Below are positions 35,110 to 46,925 of a DNA stretch of 64,000 bases, in pieces; position 1 is the first letter of the stretch, and each line of letters starts with the position of its first letter. Below the pieces are notes generated by a model. That model searched no databases. It saw nothing but the letters and a program-made list of their open reading frames with translations, and was not told where the DNA came from. Position numbers and translations under genes: made by a program. Source of the stretch: Coprinus comatus (taxonomy: Eukaryota; Basidiomycota; Agaricomycetes; Agaricales; Agaricaceae). Location of the stretch: positions 1 to 64,000 of the forward strand of contig JAWPGT010000051.1 of assembly GCA_034638255.1 (NCBI GenBank), in the 5' to 3' direction.

Positions 35110-36265
35110 GTTCGAATACTGATGTATAAGTGTATACAGTGGATGTCTTGTGTACAGCAAAAAAGGTGACATTATGTAAATTGAGTAGGTACCTCTATAG
35201 AACACTATTGACAAACGTTAGATGGCAAACTAGGAGCAAACTAGAACCTTCCGAGGGTTACGATTAAGCAAGCTCGAGTTCGATGATCGAAGCCCACCCG
35301 CTAAACGAAACACGGACTGAGTAATCGAAAAATATTATTTCGCTGTATGTGTGACATACCGAGTGGAATTAATCTTCTTGATTTTGAGTCCAGCCATGGC
35401 TACCATTTCCTGGTGCTGGGGTAGAGTACGTTCAAAGGCTATATCGAGTAAGTTACCCTTCACATCAACTTAGATGTTAATCCAACCCACAATTGCAGGA
35501 AGCGGTTAGGCAGAGGTCGATCTGGTGCTGAATGTGACCGGATTCACCGAAGTCCACAGGAATGGGCTGATAAACGGTGGTTTGAGTAGTTGGACAGAGA
35601 CTCCTTGATGAGGGACCACTCTCTGAGACCACAGACGATCGGATGATAGTATCGATGATCAGGATACAACTCTAAGTGGCAAAGTAGGAGAACAAAGGAG
35701 AACCCAGAACTTGAAGCGCCTATTTATTATGTAGTACAGTTCAAGTTCATCAAGTACAGGGTCTGAGGTGTCGGTGAGTAGGGACACTGAGAGTGTACAG
35801 TAACTATAGTCCAGATACAATATTTTAAAGTATATTAATGAAGAGTGAACCAATGTTTTGATTATGCTTTGTGCACTTTGTTTCCCATCTTCCTTTATTT
35901 TATCCTTATGCTTAAGTACAGTGCATGTTTCTCATAGCTCAGTTAACCGGTGTTCTGATGATCTCAACTTCCTAGACACATGCTATGTCAAGGGTTTGTA
36001 CACTGCAGTATCTTGGACATGATATGCACTAGAAGTTTTGTGCAATAAAATGGACTCACTATGTGAAATGGATTGATGTCAGGAATTCAATTGCCTTTGT
36101 GAGTTTACCAGGGCAATCTCGAACAGCCTCTGAAAGGGGTTTGACGTACTAGGTGTATAGGTCATCATTGTTGTTGACACCTCTAGGATTAGACGGAAGA
36201 TCTAGTGTGATTTTGCAAGGTGTCCCTGTTCGCATTCACAAGCACCTTAAGTTGTAACTCGGAAA
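35110..36265. other. Non-coding stretch, possibly retroelement-derived
   Basis: No gene. On the minus strand a TATA-like site (ataataaatagg near 35730) precedes a T/C-rich leader and short ATG frames, a layout like the end and leader of an LTR element. No coding gag/pol, no paired LTR and no primer-binding site could be shown. The stretch lies between the shortened permease and an F-box relic. Confidence 0.3.
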
Positions 36266-36385
36266 TTATGTTGTGTCCAAGTCTACGAAGATGGTGTCAC
36301 CACGGTCGGGTGCGTAAAATAATATTCGTCCAGTGTCTTCATTATAGCTTATGAACCTCAAAGGATTAACAGAAACCACTTGTTA
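36266..36385 (-). pseudogene. F-box family relic (C-terminal tail only)
   Basis: The minus strand encodes VVSVNPLRFISYNEDTGRIL followed by FYAPDRGDTIFVDLDTT and a stop at 36266. This aligns with the last 40 residues of copies A-D (SYNEDTGRVVFYGP, ETIFVDLTGF). Nothing upstream fits the rest of the gene. It is a sixth member of the family in this window, reduced to a fragment. Confidence 0.75.
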
Positions 36386-36756
36386 CTCCCATTACAAGGG
36401 TCTAATTAGATCTGATATCACGGCGGGACACATCTGTGTGACTGTAAAAATCCAAGACGGAACTTTTCTTGCAATGACACAAATTCTTTGCTCAAATGGT
36501 AGTATACTCTATTCCATCTATATTAGTAGTACCGTACTTCTCTCTTTTTCAACTCTTTGATTGTTGCTTTCCACTTCCTGACCCCTCCAACCTATACCCT
36601 TGCAACAAAAAACCCTAATGATCATATTTATGCGTATCGTGGGTAACCAAAAGTGAATAAGGGACTAAGTTCGTGTCCTGAAAGAAATCAGTTCCCTAGG
36701 GTAGAACGACTAAATATGAACAATCAATGGCCTGAAGAAAAGGTTTTGACCCGTCG

Positions 36757-38237
36757 CTACTCCACCCCATTAAACCAAGGATCGTTCAGAAGTTCGGTTG
36801 CAGTTGACCGGTGTGACGGATCCAGATGCAAACACCGCTCAATCATCCCGGCTGTTTCTGTAGCTTCCTCTTCAGATATTACTTTCAACTCGTCAATACG
36901 TGCCTTGATAGGCCAACCAAAGATATCCGGGTTTTTCCTGAGTGAACCTGAGAAATTTAATATATAAGCATTGAGGAAACCCGCATTAGGACGATTGCTC
37001 ACAATCCGAGTTGAAGTATTCGGGAGCCTTCGGAGAGCGCTGGAGCTGTGCCGCGCGGAAGTCTTCTCGAGTATGCAATATCATTTGATAAAGCATGTTC
37101 TCCGTCTCGTCCAAACCGAATTTCTGATTACCTTGGTAGCGGAAGAGGTGTTTGGAGGTGACCATTTCAAAGATCTGGAACGCACTTCGAGTCAGATTCC
37201 AACTATTCTCTCATTACCAGTCCGGAGCGCGTACGAGACAACCGAAAGTCCAAATGTCCGCCGGTTTGTCCCATTCCGCTCCAAGGTATACTTCTGGCGG
37301 TCGTAGAGGAAGTGATGTGATTGTGTGGTGGGTATGAAGGCCCGATGGTTGCGCTGAACTTTGGTTAGTTTCTCACTCAAAAAGGGCTCGATACAACATA
37401 TACAAGAACCGAAATCAGCCAATAAATATGTAGCTCGCGTTGCTTTGTCCCCGGTGATCATGGGTAGCGGTTGGGAGACCGAAGCCTGCACCACTCCATC
37501 GTGGGAGGCCTCTGGTGCATGTCTCCGCGAGGGCTCCTCCTTCATCCATGCTTCAATGTCGTCCGTGGTCATAGTAGTAGAAAAGAAGATGTTGTCATGT
37601 TTGATATCAGTATGCACAATTCCACGCTCATGGGCATGTGCGATACCGCGAAGCAGATGAAGAACGATCCGCTTAGCAAGGGGAAATGGGAGAGCGGTTG
37701 ACCTCACCTCGACGAGCGCTTTCACGTCTCCGCCATATACAGGCATCACGAAGCACATGTGTGAGCCAGCAGAGGTTTTTCCAGGAATCGTGAATTCGTC
37801 CAAGAGTGATGTGCAGTACGGAGAGGTAGGTGACTGTGAGATAAGCCGGAGCGCATCGGGCTCCCAGACGACTGCACGTTCGTACATAGCCGTCATATGG
37901 CCAGTCAGTGCCTTAACTGCAACAAATGTGTTCTTGCTATAACACTGTGAAGTCAGTTTACAGCCACTCACTAACAGTACGGCAGTTGACAGTACACTGA
38001 CATATTATCGCGAGCGAGCCAAGTGCTCGAGTACATCCCCCAGCCTAGTTTCCGGGCAATTGTGTATCGATTGTCTTGACCAATGTGGTCACCGAATTCG
38101 AATTGTGCCCAACCGTAGCCCTCCGCAGCGGGCATTCCAAGGGCCTCTGAAGTGAAAGTTAGGTCGACTACTTGCTTGCCCTCCGGGTCGACCGAGAAGC
38201 GCTGATTCGTGGGCTCAGGTTGAGTGGCAGAGGGCAT
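36757..38237 (-). CDS. SRPK-like Ser/Thr protein kinase
   Basis: The kinase fold is complete once spliced. N-lobe: YGWAQFEFGDHIGQDNRYTI, Gly loop KLGWGMYSSTWLARD, VAVK lysine in NTFVAVKALTGHMTAMYERA. C-lobe: AKRIVLHLLRGIAHAHERGI, catalytic loop VHTDIKHDNIFF, RRHAPEASHDGVVQASVSQP, metal motif LLADFGS. A 52-base intron (gtatat to ttcag) then leads to QPSGLHTHHTITSLPLRPPE and VYLGAEWDKPADIWTFGCL, and later exons to IFEMVTSKHLFRYQGNQKF and CLHLDPSHRSTATELLNDPW. HTD in place of HRD and the LRPPE segment are typical of SRPKs, which phosphorylate SR splicing factors; agaricomycetes carry many divergent copies. Start chosen at 38237 (MPSATQPEPT); the frame is open to 38405. Stop at 36757. Confidence 0.85.
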
Positions 38238-38435
38238 CTGGATTTTGGTGGAAAAGCAGACGGTGTGGGGAGATCGAAAGGTCTGGACAGAGAAAATGTG
38301 TAAATAGCGGGGACGTGTTGTGCGCAGGACACACTTGTACATGTATTCCGAAGGAAGTCGTGTTGAAATGCCCGGGGTGAGCAAAATGAGGCACTCAAGT
38401 ACCAAGATGCACCTGTATTAGTGATGTGCAGTTAT

Positions 38436-38455
38436 TAACCAATTCGAATTGGTTA
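38436..38455. repeat. Perfect 20-bp palindrome
   Basis: Centred on ttcgaa, with arms taaccaat and attggtta. It lies in the spacer between the kinase start and the fifth F-box gene. It could be a transcription factor site or the tip of a hairpin; no partner repeats were seen nearby. Confidence 0.7.
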
Positions 38456-38714
38456 TGGTTAATGATGACTATAGTTATTAACTAGAGCCAATAACCGTTA
38501 ACCGCCGCATGAGCGTGCGAATGTGGCTTTGTTTGGGGGCATTGCCAGATTAGGATATAGTAGTTGGACCTCAACTTACCCGTGGCTCCAAACAAACTAC
38601 TTGAAAGTTGAAACAGATAATTGCGCGGTGATGAGTATATAAGACTTTGCGATGCTTATACTTCTTTCATATCCTCTGCCACTTCAAATTGGGTTCGTGT
38701 GTATAAAAACATGA

Positions 38715-40200
38715 ATAACACTAGCATTCAATGCCACTCATCAGACGCCTCTGTCAATACTACTGCTGGACCTTCCTCCCGAGATTCTGGTACGAATCGC
38801 CATGTTCTTGGATTGTACAGAGTTTCTGGAAATGAGAAAGGTACAACGTCTTCATTTTATATGATTTAATTACTAACAGTTCCGAATAGACATGCATATT
38901 ATTGTTCTCTGTGATTCACACGCGTCAAATCTGGATTAATCTGTTGGAGAGATTGCAGGACCACTATCTCGTCTGTCCACCTGAAGATCGTGATGAGAAT
39001 TATACAACAGAAGAGCCGGAAGAATGGGTACTTCGGCGAGAACTTTCGCGACGTATCATCTCCGGTTCAATTCGAGCAAAACCCAAGGCTCGTGTTATCA
39101 GAAACAATGAGAGGTGGAAAGGACCCGCATTTGAACGTCATATTCTTCCCGGTGGTCGATGGTTGATTGTTCAAAATATATACTTAACATATGCCATTGA
39201 CCTAGATTATCCCGATCGCAATCCAATCCCTCCCTTTGAAATACCTTTTAAGCGCAATTCATTTTGGGATGCGATCTGGGTTGATCAATCCGAATCCCCA
39301 TGGCGTTATCGTATTGCAGTTGCAGTTGAAGCTGGGAGAGGTAAGCTGTTTTTCAGAGCAGTTGGTTATTACACTAATCTGTGATTCCAGATATAACGCG
39401 AATACACATCTTTCAACTAGACATCCAAGGTTACGGTCCCACTGCTACTTTGGTCACAGAACGTTTGACATCTTTTTGTGGACCTTCAATAGGAACTACT
39501 TGATCGGATACTCCGACTCAACCGAAATACAAATATATCACTACTCTTCAACCATTGGCCAAACCACTAAATTATTGGAAATTGAACCTGTCAAATTTGA
39601 ACGAAGTCAGTTTAATGGTATGATTGTACACATATGGGAACATTCGTTGGCCGCACTTTCACTGCTAGTCATTTAGAATAATAAATGAAACAATGTTCGG
39701 TGCCAATATCCCAATCAAGGGGACTCCCTATGTCTTGGAAGTGGTTTGCGATCAAGATACCACTATACCACATTCTGCTCGACTATTTTACAAAACTTCC
39801 TATCAGTTTTCCGTTGGCCCAGTGCTCTCACCATGTGCTGGTGGGATGCAAATGACTTGGATGATGCGGTTGGGAGAATTTCAACGTGCTTTCTTCCCGG
39901 TTGATAGGACGGAACCTATTGTATCCAGCCTTGGTAAAGGGGATTTGGATATGGACACTAGTTCATCGCAAGGGAATGATTGTTTTGGATACCTTCTCTT
40001 CCATTGTGTTTGACCAATCTTCTGTCCAGATTGTGGACCTTTCGAGCTCCTCTCTGGAGGAACGTGTTAAATCATATCATGTTGTCTTCGACTTTCCCAT
40101 CAAGTTACACAGGAGGCTGATACCATTCGCTTACATCGAGGATATAGGTCGGGTTATGGCATGTCGCGATTACCAGTGGATATTCATTGATTTGATTTAA
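38715..40200 (+). pseudogene. Divergent F-box protein gene, copy E (frame breaks)
   Basis: Exon 1 to 38840 encodes LLLDLPPEILVRIAMFLDCT, an F-box. Exon 38890-39340 encodes RREISRR-like and SGSIRAKPKARV segments and FERHILPGGRWLIVQNIYLT, matching the ILPGGRWLLLF block of copies B and D. The next exon gives ITRIHIFQLDIQGYGPTATL. A one-base shift in the T run near 39475 moves the frame to FLWTFNRNYLIGYSDSTEIQ. Another shift near 39970 separates LGKGDLDMD from RKGMIVLDTFSSIVFDQSSV. The tail GRVMACRDYQWIFIDLI ends at 40200. No ATG in frame precedes the F-box (an ATG at 38711 is one frame off). It is a clear distant member of the local family, probably no longer functional unless these are assembly indels. 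Confidence 0.65.
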
Positions 40201-40890
40201 AAAGGCTGGGTAGTTCGTCCAATGGTACTGCACTGAGGTGGCAGATAATAGAGATCAAGTTCTGTTGTTGTCATTAATGCTTATTTGTAGATTGAACTAA
40301 TACATGGCTAACGCCTTACTTATTTTTAGTTTGGAATTTAACATCACTAGCGAATAAATTTGATTCTGGAACTTGCAGGTAATTTTAACGTACAATTGTT
40401 AAAGCTCGTCGGATATTCACCAAGTTTCAGGCCATCAACACCCATCTTTTCGGAAATCTCGTCAACATCTATGTCCTCCGAATCTCGGAGTATTGTTGTC
40501 AAACCTAGAGTAGCTACAAGGCGCATACTGGCGGTTTCGAGTACTATCACCGAGAGCATCATATGGCGATTGAATAAGTATTCTGGAGGCTAGATATTTC
40601 AGACTAAGACATTGAGAATCGAAATATGGAGTAGACGGAAGGCTTCTCTATACATGAGGTTTTGAGGACATTAGCTTCGTAGTTACCATATGCAGGATAA
40701 AGCATTGTCAACATTCAATTTGTGTATGAAGACCAGAGAGTGATTAAATAATGGAATATTATTGTCTATATTGTTCGTTGGGACTGCGTCTGGTCCTTGT
40801 CAGATAAACGAGCCGAGTTTATTCGGGTATAAGTACAGGTAAGATGCAGAACATGAGTACAATATAACCACTTGAATATTAATAAACAAA
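40201..40890. other. Intergenic, no gene seen
   Basis: Spacer between convergent F-box copy E and the Atg22-like gene. A short open frame at 40360-40593 has no recognisable features. Confidence 0.5.
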
Positions 40891-43128
40891 TCAATCGTCC
40901 TTGCCTCCTACCATAACACCTCCTTCCTTTCCTCTACTCCTCATTTCGGAAGCCCAACCAACGGCATCCCTTCTTCCTTCCTCCACATTCACACCAAACC
41001 AAATAACCAAAGAAGCAGAAACGCACAAAGCAAACAAAAACGGGAATCCCATCCAATTATTCCGACTTTTATCAATGATAGCCTGAATAACATTGGGTCC
41101 TATCATACTTGATGCACGATTTGATAATCCAAAAAGACCAAAGAACATATTATCGTAGCCTGGTGGTGTTAGTTCCGCCATCATCGTTTGGGAGAATGCG
41201 TAGTATGGTGCTTGGAAGAGTCCGAATATGATATTATATGCCCAGAACTCCCAAGCGTTGTGGAAACTATTTTTGAGTTTTTTGGTTAGTCTAGTTTTAA
41301 TGAGAAAAATAAAGGGAAAGGCTCACCCAATCTTGTTAGTCCATATACCGAGCATTCCCCATAGAGGAATTAACATGGTGACAACGTTTGTTACAATGAA
41401 CTATATACCATGTCGGAAGGAGTCAGATGAAATTTAATACGAATCGGATGGAATGTTTCAGAACTTACCATTCTCTTCGTTCGGATCTTAAAGTATTTCT
41501 GAATATACCAGAAGCCAAAGGTACTAGCAGTTGAAGTAATTGCCTGCGCTAATCCAAGATATGTATTTTGTAAGAAGCTAAACTGGAATTGATCGTTTTG
41601 ACATATGGAAACAAGGGTGCCTGTGGTGTTCAATCCCTGAAGCACATCAACATCAATTTTAGTGGTGATATAATAAACTTGATGGTTGTGGGACTCACGT
41701 CTGCGAGAAGGAAAAATGCGAAGAGATAGATGAATGTATAAGGTAACTTTTTATATTGTCTCACTGCAACCCAAATTTGTTTCCAGCCGATTGTTAAATA
41801 ACTTTCACCTTTCGGAACCGAAGGTCCGGGTCGTGGCTGTTGGAAAATAACTGAGACATGGTCAATAAAGCCGTAGGTAGTGTGTTTAGATCGGAGCGAC
41901 TGACACCACCATATCCCTACCAGTACCCAGTATCCGTTGATTCTAGTAGTATGTTAGTTTTCATAAACATGTTTAAAGAAAATAAATCTCTCACAAAATA
42001 AGACAATAATTATTGACCTTTGGATCATCGGCCAAAGGGAGAAGAAGAGACAGATTCAGACACAAAACTACAATGTATCCAATATTGCTGTGTGCCTAGT
42101 ACTAGCTGTTAGGAAACTATGGAATGCGAGTACGAGGTCATACATAGTTCAAAGACTCACAGTGCTAATGTTGCTAATTCTGTTCTTTTCCAAACTTTCT
42201 TCACGTTCGTACTCCCATAATTCAAGTTCTCCTGATTCGTGCTTGGCTCGTAGCTCTCGTGAATGAGCTGTATTTCGGGCAAGGCGAGGAAATATTGCGG
42301 CGTAAAATACAAGCGTGGCTCCATAGCTGATGAAGCCTATCATGAAAAGGGCCATGGACACGGACCAACGTGAAGGAACTAAAAAATACCTAAGCATGAA
42401 CGACATAGATTGAAACATGAGCACATTTACCAGTTAAACTTATACTTGCGAACTGAGCAGCCCAACATATGCATGTTACGACAAGTAGGAGCCAACGCCC
42501 AAATGAACCATAATCCGCCGCAGACGCAATAGTAGTGAAAATGAGCGTCATTACCTATTATTGTATTGTGTTGAATTTCTCATTGTAGTCCATAGCGGTA
42601 TTTCGGACTCACAGCAAAACTAACTCCTGTTGCTATTAGGACGATGCTCGAAACGGCCTTTGTCCCACCTGCCCAAGGAAGCACACATTGACCTGATGCA
42701 CCTTCATCTACACATGAGAATCCAGGGCCTCTGACAGGATCGTATCCAGCGGATGTAGCCAACGATTGAAACAGGGTCATTGAAAAGCCTAGAGGACCTA
42801 CTCCCTAGAACAGATACTCAATCGGAATGAAGTTTAGTTATCTTTGGAACGAACATTATCTCCATTATAGTATACTGTTAGAAGTGAGAACGCAATAATC
42901 ATTACAAACGCAGCGAGTAAACAATATTGCAAACCCACGATAGTAGCTCCATAATTCCCTTCTGGTAACTATCGGCTCCTCTTTGAGAGTCTCAAGAAGA
43001 GGTGACGGCGAGTTGCTATCTGGACTTGAAGTATTGTATGGATCAATAGAAGTAGCCACGTCAACCGAATCCTTAAGGTCTGACGAATGCTTAGCAGTGG
43101 GAATTTTGAGCGACTGTTGACCAGACAT
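40891..43128 (-). CDS. Atg22-like vacuolar transporter (MFS fold)
   Basis: The start at 43128 (MSGQQSLKIPTAKHSSDLKD) opens a polar N-terminal tail ending VTRRELWSYY. Membrane segments with Atg22 features follow: GFAMTLFQSLATSAGYDP then GASGQCVLPWAGGTKAVSSI, FGRWLLLVVTCICWAAQFAS, MALFMIGFISYGATLVFYAA, the loop FPRLARNTAHSRELRAKHES, then LPYTFIYLFAFFLLADGLNT, YAFSQTMMAELTPPGYDNMF and FGLFGLSNRASSMIGPNVIQ. The protein ends VMVGGKDD. Atg22 exports amino acids from the vacuole after breakdown of autophagic bodies; basidiomycetes often have several paralogues, so this need not be the true orthologue. Ten or so short introns. It is divergent to the amidase gene. Confidence 0.85.
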
Positions 43129-43520
43129 GGGAGAGGATCCTCTGAAGGTGGGAGAGAGGAAGGGCAGTAGTGACCATTGCCGTTACTTACTCCCCCTAGA
43201 TGAAGGGACCTTGTGATCAAAGTTTCAACACAAGGGCCCAAAGAAGCACGGTCAGCCATGCTGCTCGGTCGAAACTAAACGGGTTCAGAAGTGATTAGAA
43301 AATAGAATGGAATTGTGGGAAGAAGATTGTTTGCGTGGGAACCACTTGGGTAACTGACCATTTCCGTGTCTGCGATTTTGCATGACGGTGAGAGTGGTAT
43401 GAAAATATCAAATGATACGTCGTTGAATGACGTGTACGTGGCCCTCAAGATATGTTTTATAAAGAGATGAGGTTGGTGATCCAGAGAGCCAAGTAACATC
43501 CTAGGTAGAGTTACCACATC
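43129..43520. promoter_or_regulatory. Divergent promoter region, Atg22-like / amidase
   Basis: About 390 bases between start codons. No specific site is claimed. A frame at 42969-43259 is a shadow of the first Atg22-like exon and leader. Confidence 0.45.
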
Positions 43521-45623
43521 ATGCTGAAACTCTTCCTATCTGTCTCTGTATTCTTTTCTATTGCCTCGGCCGCTATCCGATTTTTAACCAAAGAGGATTT
43601 AGGCAGTATATTTATTCTTGAAGACGACCCAGATAAATACTACTTCCTCCCTGCGGTATCCATCCAAGATATTACCACTCTAGGCGTGCCAACGAGCGAA
43701 CATGAAAACTTTTCTCTTGCCACGAGCATCCGTACCACATCCTCCCCTTTCTCTCGCAAATTCCTCGAAGCTCAATTTGGCGCCTTTCGACAACTTGATG
43801 ATGTATGGAACAACAAGTTCTTGGAAACACTATTCATAGGTTACGAGAATGATGCACATGCCTTCTTCGACGATTCTGGGAAGGAGTGGTTGATCGAAAA
43901 TGGTGTTCGAAACCTTTATCTCACCGGAAAGGTAGAAAAACCAAAGTTTAAGCAACCTGTTGATATCAATATCGGAGATGTCCTCGATGTCCCAGCTCAC
44001 GGTCCCTGGCTAATTCGCGCTGCACGATCAATTCACAATATCATTCGCATTCATCCGGTTTTTGGTCTCTTTGAAGATGATAAGGAAGCATTTACTGTTG
44101 GCGCATTACCAAATTACGTTACTGGAGGATGGATTCCTACCAACATCACTCTTCCCGACAAACCCGAAACCCATTTAATCCCTGTTCCATCTCACCTTTC
44201 CGCATGGTCCGGAGGGTCACTTCCCCTTGCTGGTCTACGCTTTGCAGTCAAAGATATCTACGACATCAAAGGTCTACCTACCGCAGCCGGTTCCAAGGTT
44301 TATGCCGATACATACCCCATTCCAGATAATACTGCACCATCCGTTCAACGACTTCTGGATCTTGGCGCCACTATCATCGGCAAAACACGTACATCTCAAT
44401 TCGCACATGCTGCACAACCTTGGGAATTCAATGACGTTCCATATTCTTGGAATCCGCGTGGTGATGGCTACTTGACTGCTGGGGCTTCGAGTTCTGGGAG
44501 TGCATGTGCAGTTGCCGCGTATGATTGGATTGATTTTAGTCTTGGAAGTGATACAAGGGGTAGTATTAGGAAACCTGCGTCGTTGGTGGGTGTACTTGGG
44601 ATTCGTCCGACATTGGAGACAATGAATATGAGTGGAATTATACCAGTTTCCGGTGAGATGGATACTGCTGGATTCTTTGCTCGTGAGACCAGGGTCTTTG
44701 AGGCTATCGCTAAGAATTGGTAAGTCTTCCAACTTGAATCAATAATGATTTTGATTGACTTCTAATGCTGCGGTAGGTATGCAGAGGCAACTACGATCAG
44801 TCGCCGACCAACACTCCGCCTTCCCAAACATCTTATCTACCCCACCGATCATTTCCCTCTTCCAAATCCCGAAGCACAATCACTCGTTGATCGTTTCATT
44901 CAACAACTTCGTAAACATCTCAACATCGTTAAAAAAGAAGAAAACATCACTAAACTCATCACTCCTTATTTCCCCTCTCAATCTTTCGAAGAATTCCAAG
45001 CTGCAACGAATAGATTAGCTGAATATCAATCATGGCATGATGTCGGAAAACCTCTAGTTCAATCTTACGTATCCAAGTTTGGAGCTGAGGAAGTAATGGA
45101 TTTGGTATTTGATCCCATACCTCAACATCGATTCCGTCTTGGAAAATCTCACTCCTTAGCATCATTTAACGAAGCCAAAAATGTCAAGAACGAATTTACC
45201 AAAGCTATGGAAGAGCATGTATTCCTCCCTCACGAGAAAACATGTGCCGACTCGTTGATGATATATGATGCTGGTACAGGTGGAATTCCATCATATAGAA
45301 TACCGGAGTTGAATGACGTTGAACGAGCTTCGGAATTTTTGACGACTTCTCCGTCTTCTGTTGGTGGTGGCGATAGTAACTCGGAGGTGAAGTTGAAGGA
45401 TTATTTACATCTCATTGCATCCATGGCGGAGCTACCTGAAGTGACCATTCCTTTGGGACAGGTACCGTATTTGAGTATGGTTACGAAAAAAGAGGAATGG
45501 CTACCTGTTTCTGTTCAATTGGTCACGAGGAGAGGATGTGATGGTTTGTTATGGGAATTGGTTAGGAAACTTGGGGATAAAGGTGTTGTTGGACCAATCA
45601 AAACTGGAAAACAGGTTTATTAA
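43521..45623 (+). CDS. Secreted amidase-signature enzyme
   Basis: Two exons, 43521-44719 and 44777-45623, join in phase (split Trp codon) to 681 residues. MLKLFLSVSVFFSIASAAIR is a likely signal peptide. A fungal N-terminal extension of about 220 residues precedes the amidase domain: LPLAGLRFAVKDIYDIKGLP with the catalytic Lys, then DLGATIIGKTRTSQFAHAAQ, the signature TAGASSSGSACAVAAYDWID and SLGSDTRGSIRKPASLVGVL with the Ser-Ser pair of the Ser-cisSer-Lys triad. The C-terminal part keeps IASMAELPEVTIPLGQV and PVSVQLVTRRGCDGLLWELV. The family hydrolyses amide bonds; the substrate is unknown. The extension and secretion suggest an extracellular or vacuolar role. Confidence 0.85.
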
Positions 45624-46925
45624 TCGAAGGTGGGGAAGGGCTGAAGAAGGTAGAGTTTAATGTCTGTAATTGTACTCTTTCTGGTAAATTACTGGATCTA
45701 TCTTGATATTACAATACATAAGAATAGCACTGGTCTACTATACGCCTATGAGATTGAAGTCAAATATTGTAACGGAAGAAAATCACAGCTGCAGGTTGAA
45801 ATTTTAACGTCTCATCTATTACTACCCACAGGAAATAAATTTATGCTATAATTGCAATTTTCTAGTATCGAGTAGTTATAGAAACCCTACACTGCCATAG
45901 TTACTTTTATTCCAGACCCAAGAGTTTTCTCGTTTTCTTGTTTGACGCCGTTTTAACTCTAGGCCGGCCACTGTAGTTCGTTAAGAGAAAAGTGTAATTG
46001 TTACTAGTGTTAGGCAGTGTAGGAGGTACTTGATTAGATGTAAACATTATTGGATACGGGAAACTAAGTCAACAATGTGGGTAGAGTCAAAAGAATTAAA
46101 AATAACCCTCTCAGCCACGTCCTACTAGTACTACTTTTAGTGGTTGATAGAATGATTGAACTTTATTCATTGATCACGGATTGATCATGAAGGTTCAAAC
46201 ACCAATTGAACAAGATACTAATTGGAGGGCTTTAGGTGCTGATGTAGATGCATTATTGCAGATGGGTGACACTCCGTTTCAACCTTACTACGGAACTATA
46301 AGCTAGTCTCACATGACGTTAGTACATCAATTCAAATATGAGTTTACGATTTCGGATACCCTCTTGAATATTTGAATACTCTCAAGCATCCAACTCCAAG
46401 AAGCGAATCATACATTTCCGGTTTATAAAAATTTAAATCCATAAAATTGTCGTAACAAAGTAAATAACAATCCTACTACGTACTACAAAGTGAATAAAAA
46501 CAAACAACGACAATGTCATATCGAAAACAAAACAAAACAAAATCAGAAATAATTGTTTAGTATCGTACAAATGGCGGCTATCATGAAAGAATATGTATAT
46601 GGAGAAGGTAACAAGTCTGATTGTCGAAAACTCGATATTGTCAAGTCAATAACCTGTCCATAACAGACGAGATAACGAAAGTCTGACAGGTGTCAGAGAG
46701 ATCGATAACACAATATAGGGGGAATGCTACCAATAACCCCTATATATGGCAGAAATCATCAAAGTGCTGCGCAGTTACAACCCATGTGGGGTAACCGGAG
46801 GGAGATCGGGGCGCATCAAAAATCAAAAGGCGCATAGCGACTAGTGATGTGCTATCCATCGTGATTCGAAACACGGCGAAGAGATTGTGAATTGGAAGTA
46901 TGATGAAGATGGTAGAATTCTCCCT
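45624..46925. other. Intergenic, no gene seen
   Basis: AT-rich spacer. Short frames such as 45660-45851 have no features of a gene. Confidence 0.5.

Noticed and set aside
35659..36265. Complete LTR retrotransposon
   Set aside because: No paired LTRs, primer-binding site or gag/pol coding could be shown; only a TATA-plus-leader look.
37192..37350. Apparent frameshift in the SRPK-like kinase activation region
   Set aside because: A 52-base intron (gtatat to ttcag) places the LRPPEVYLG segment in frame, so the kinase is intact.
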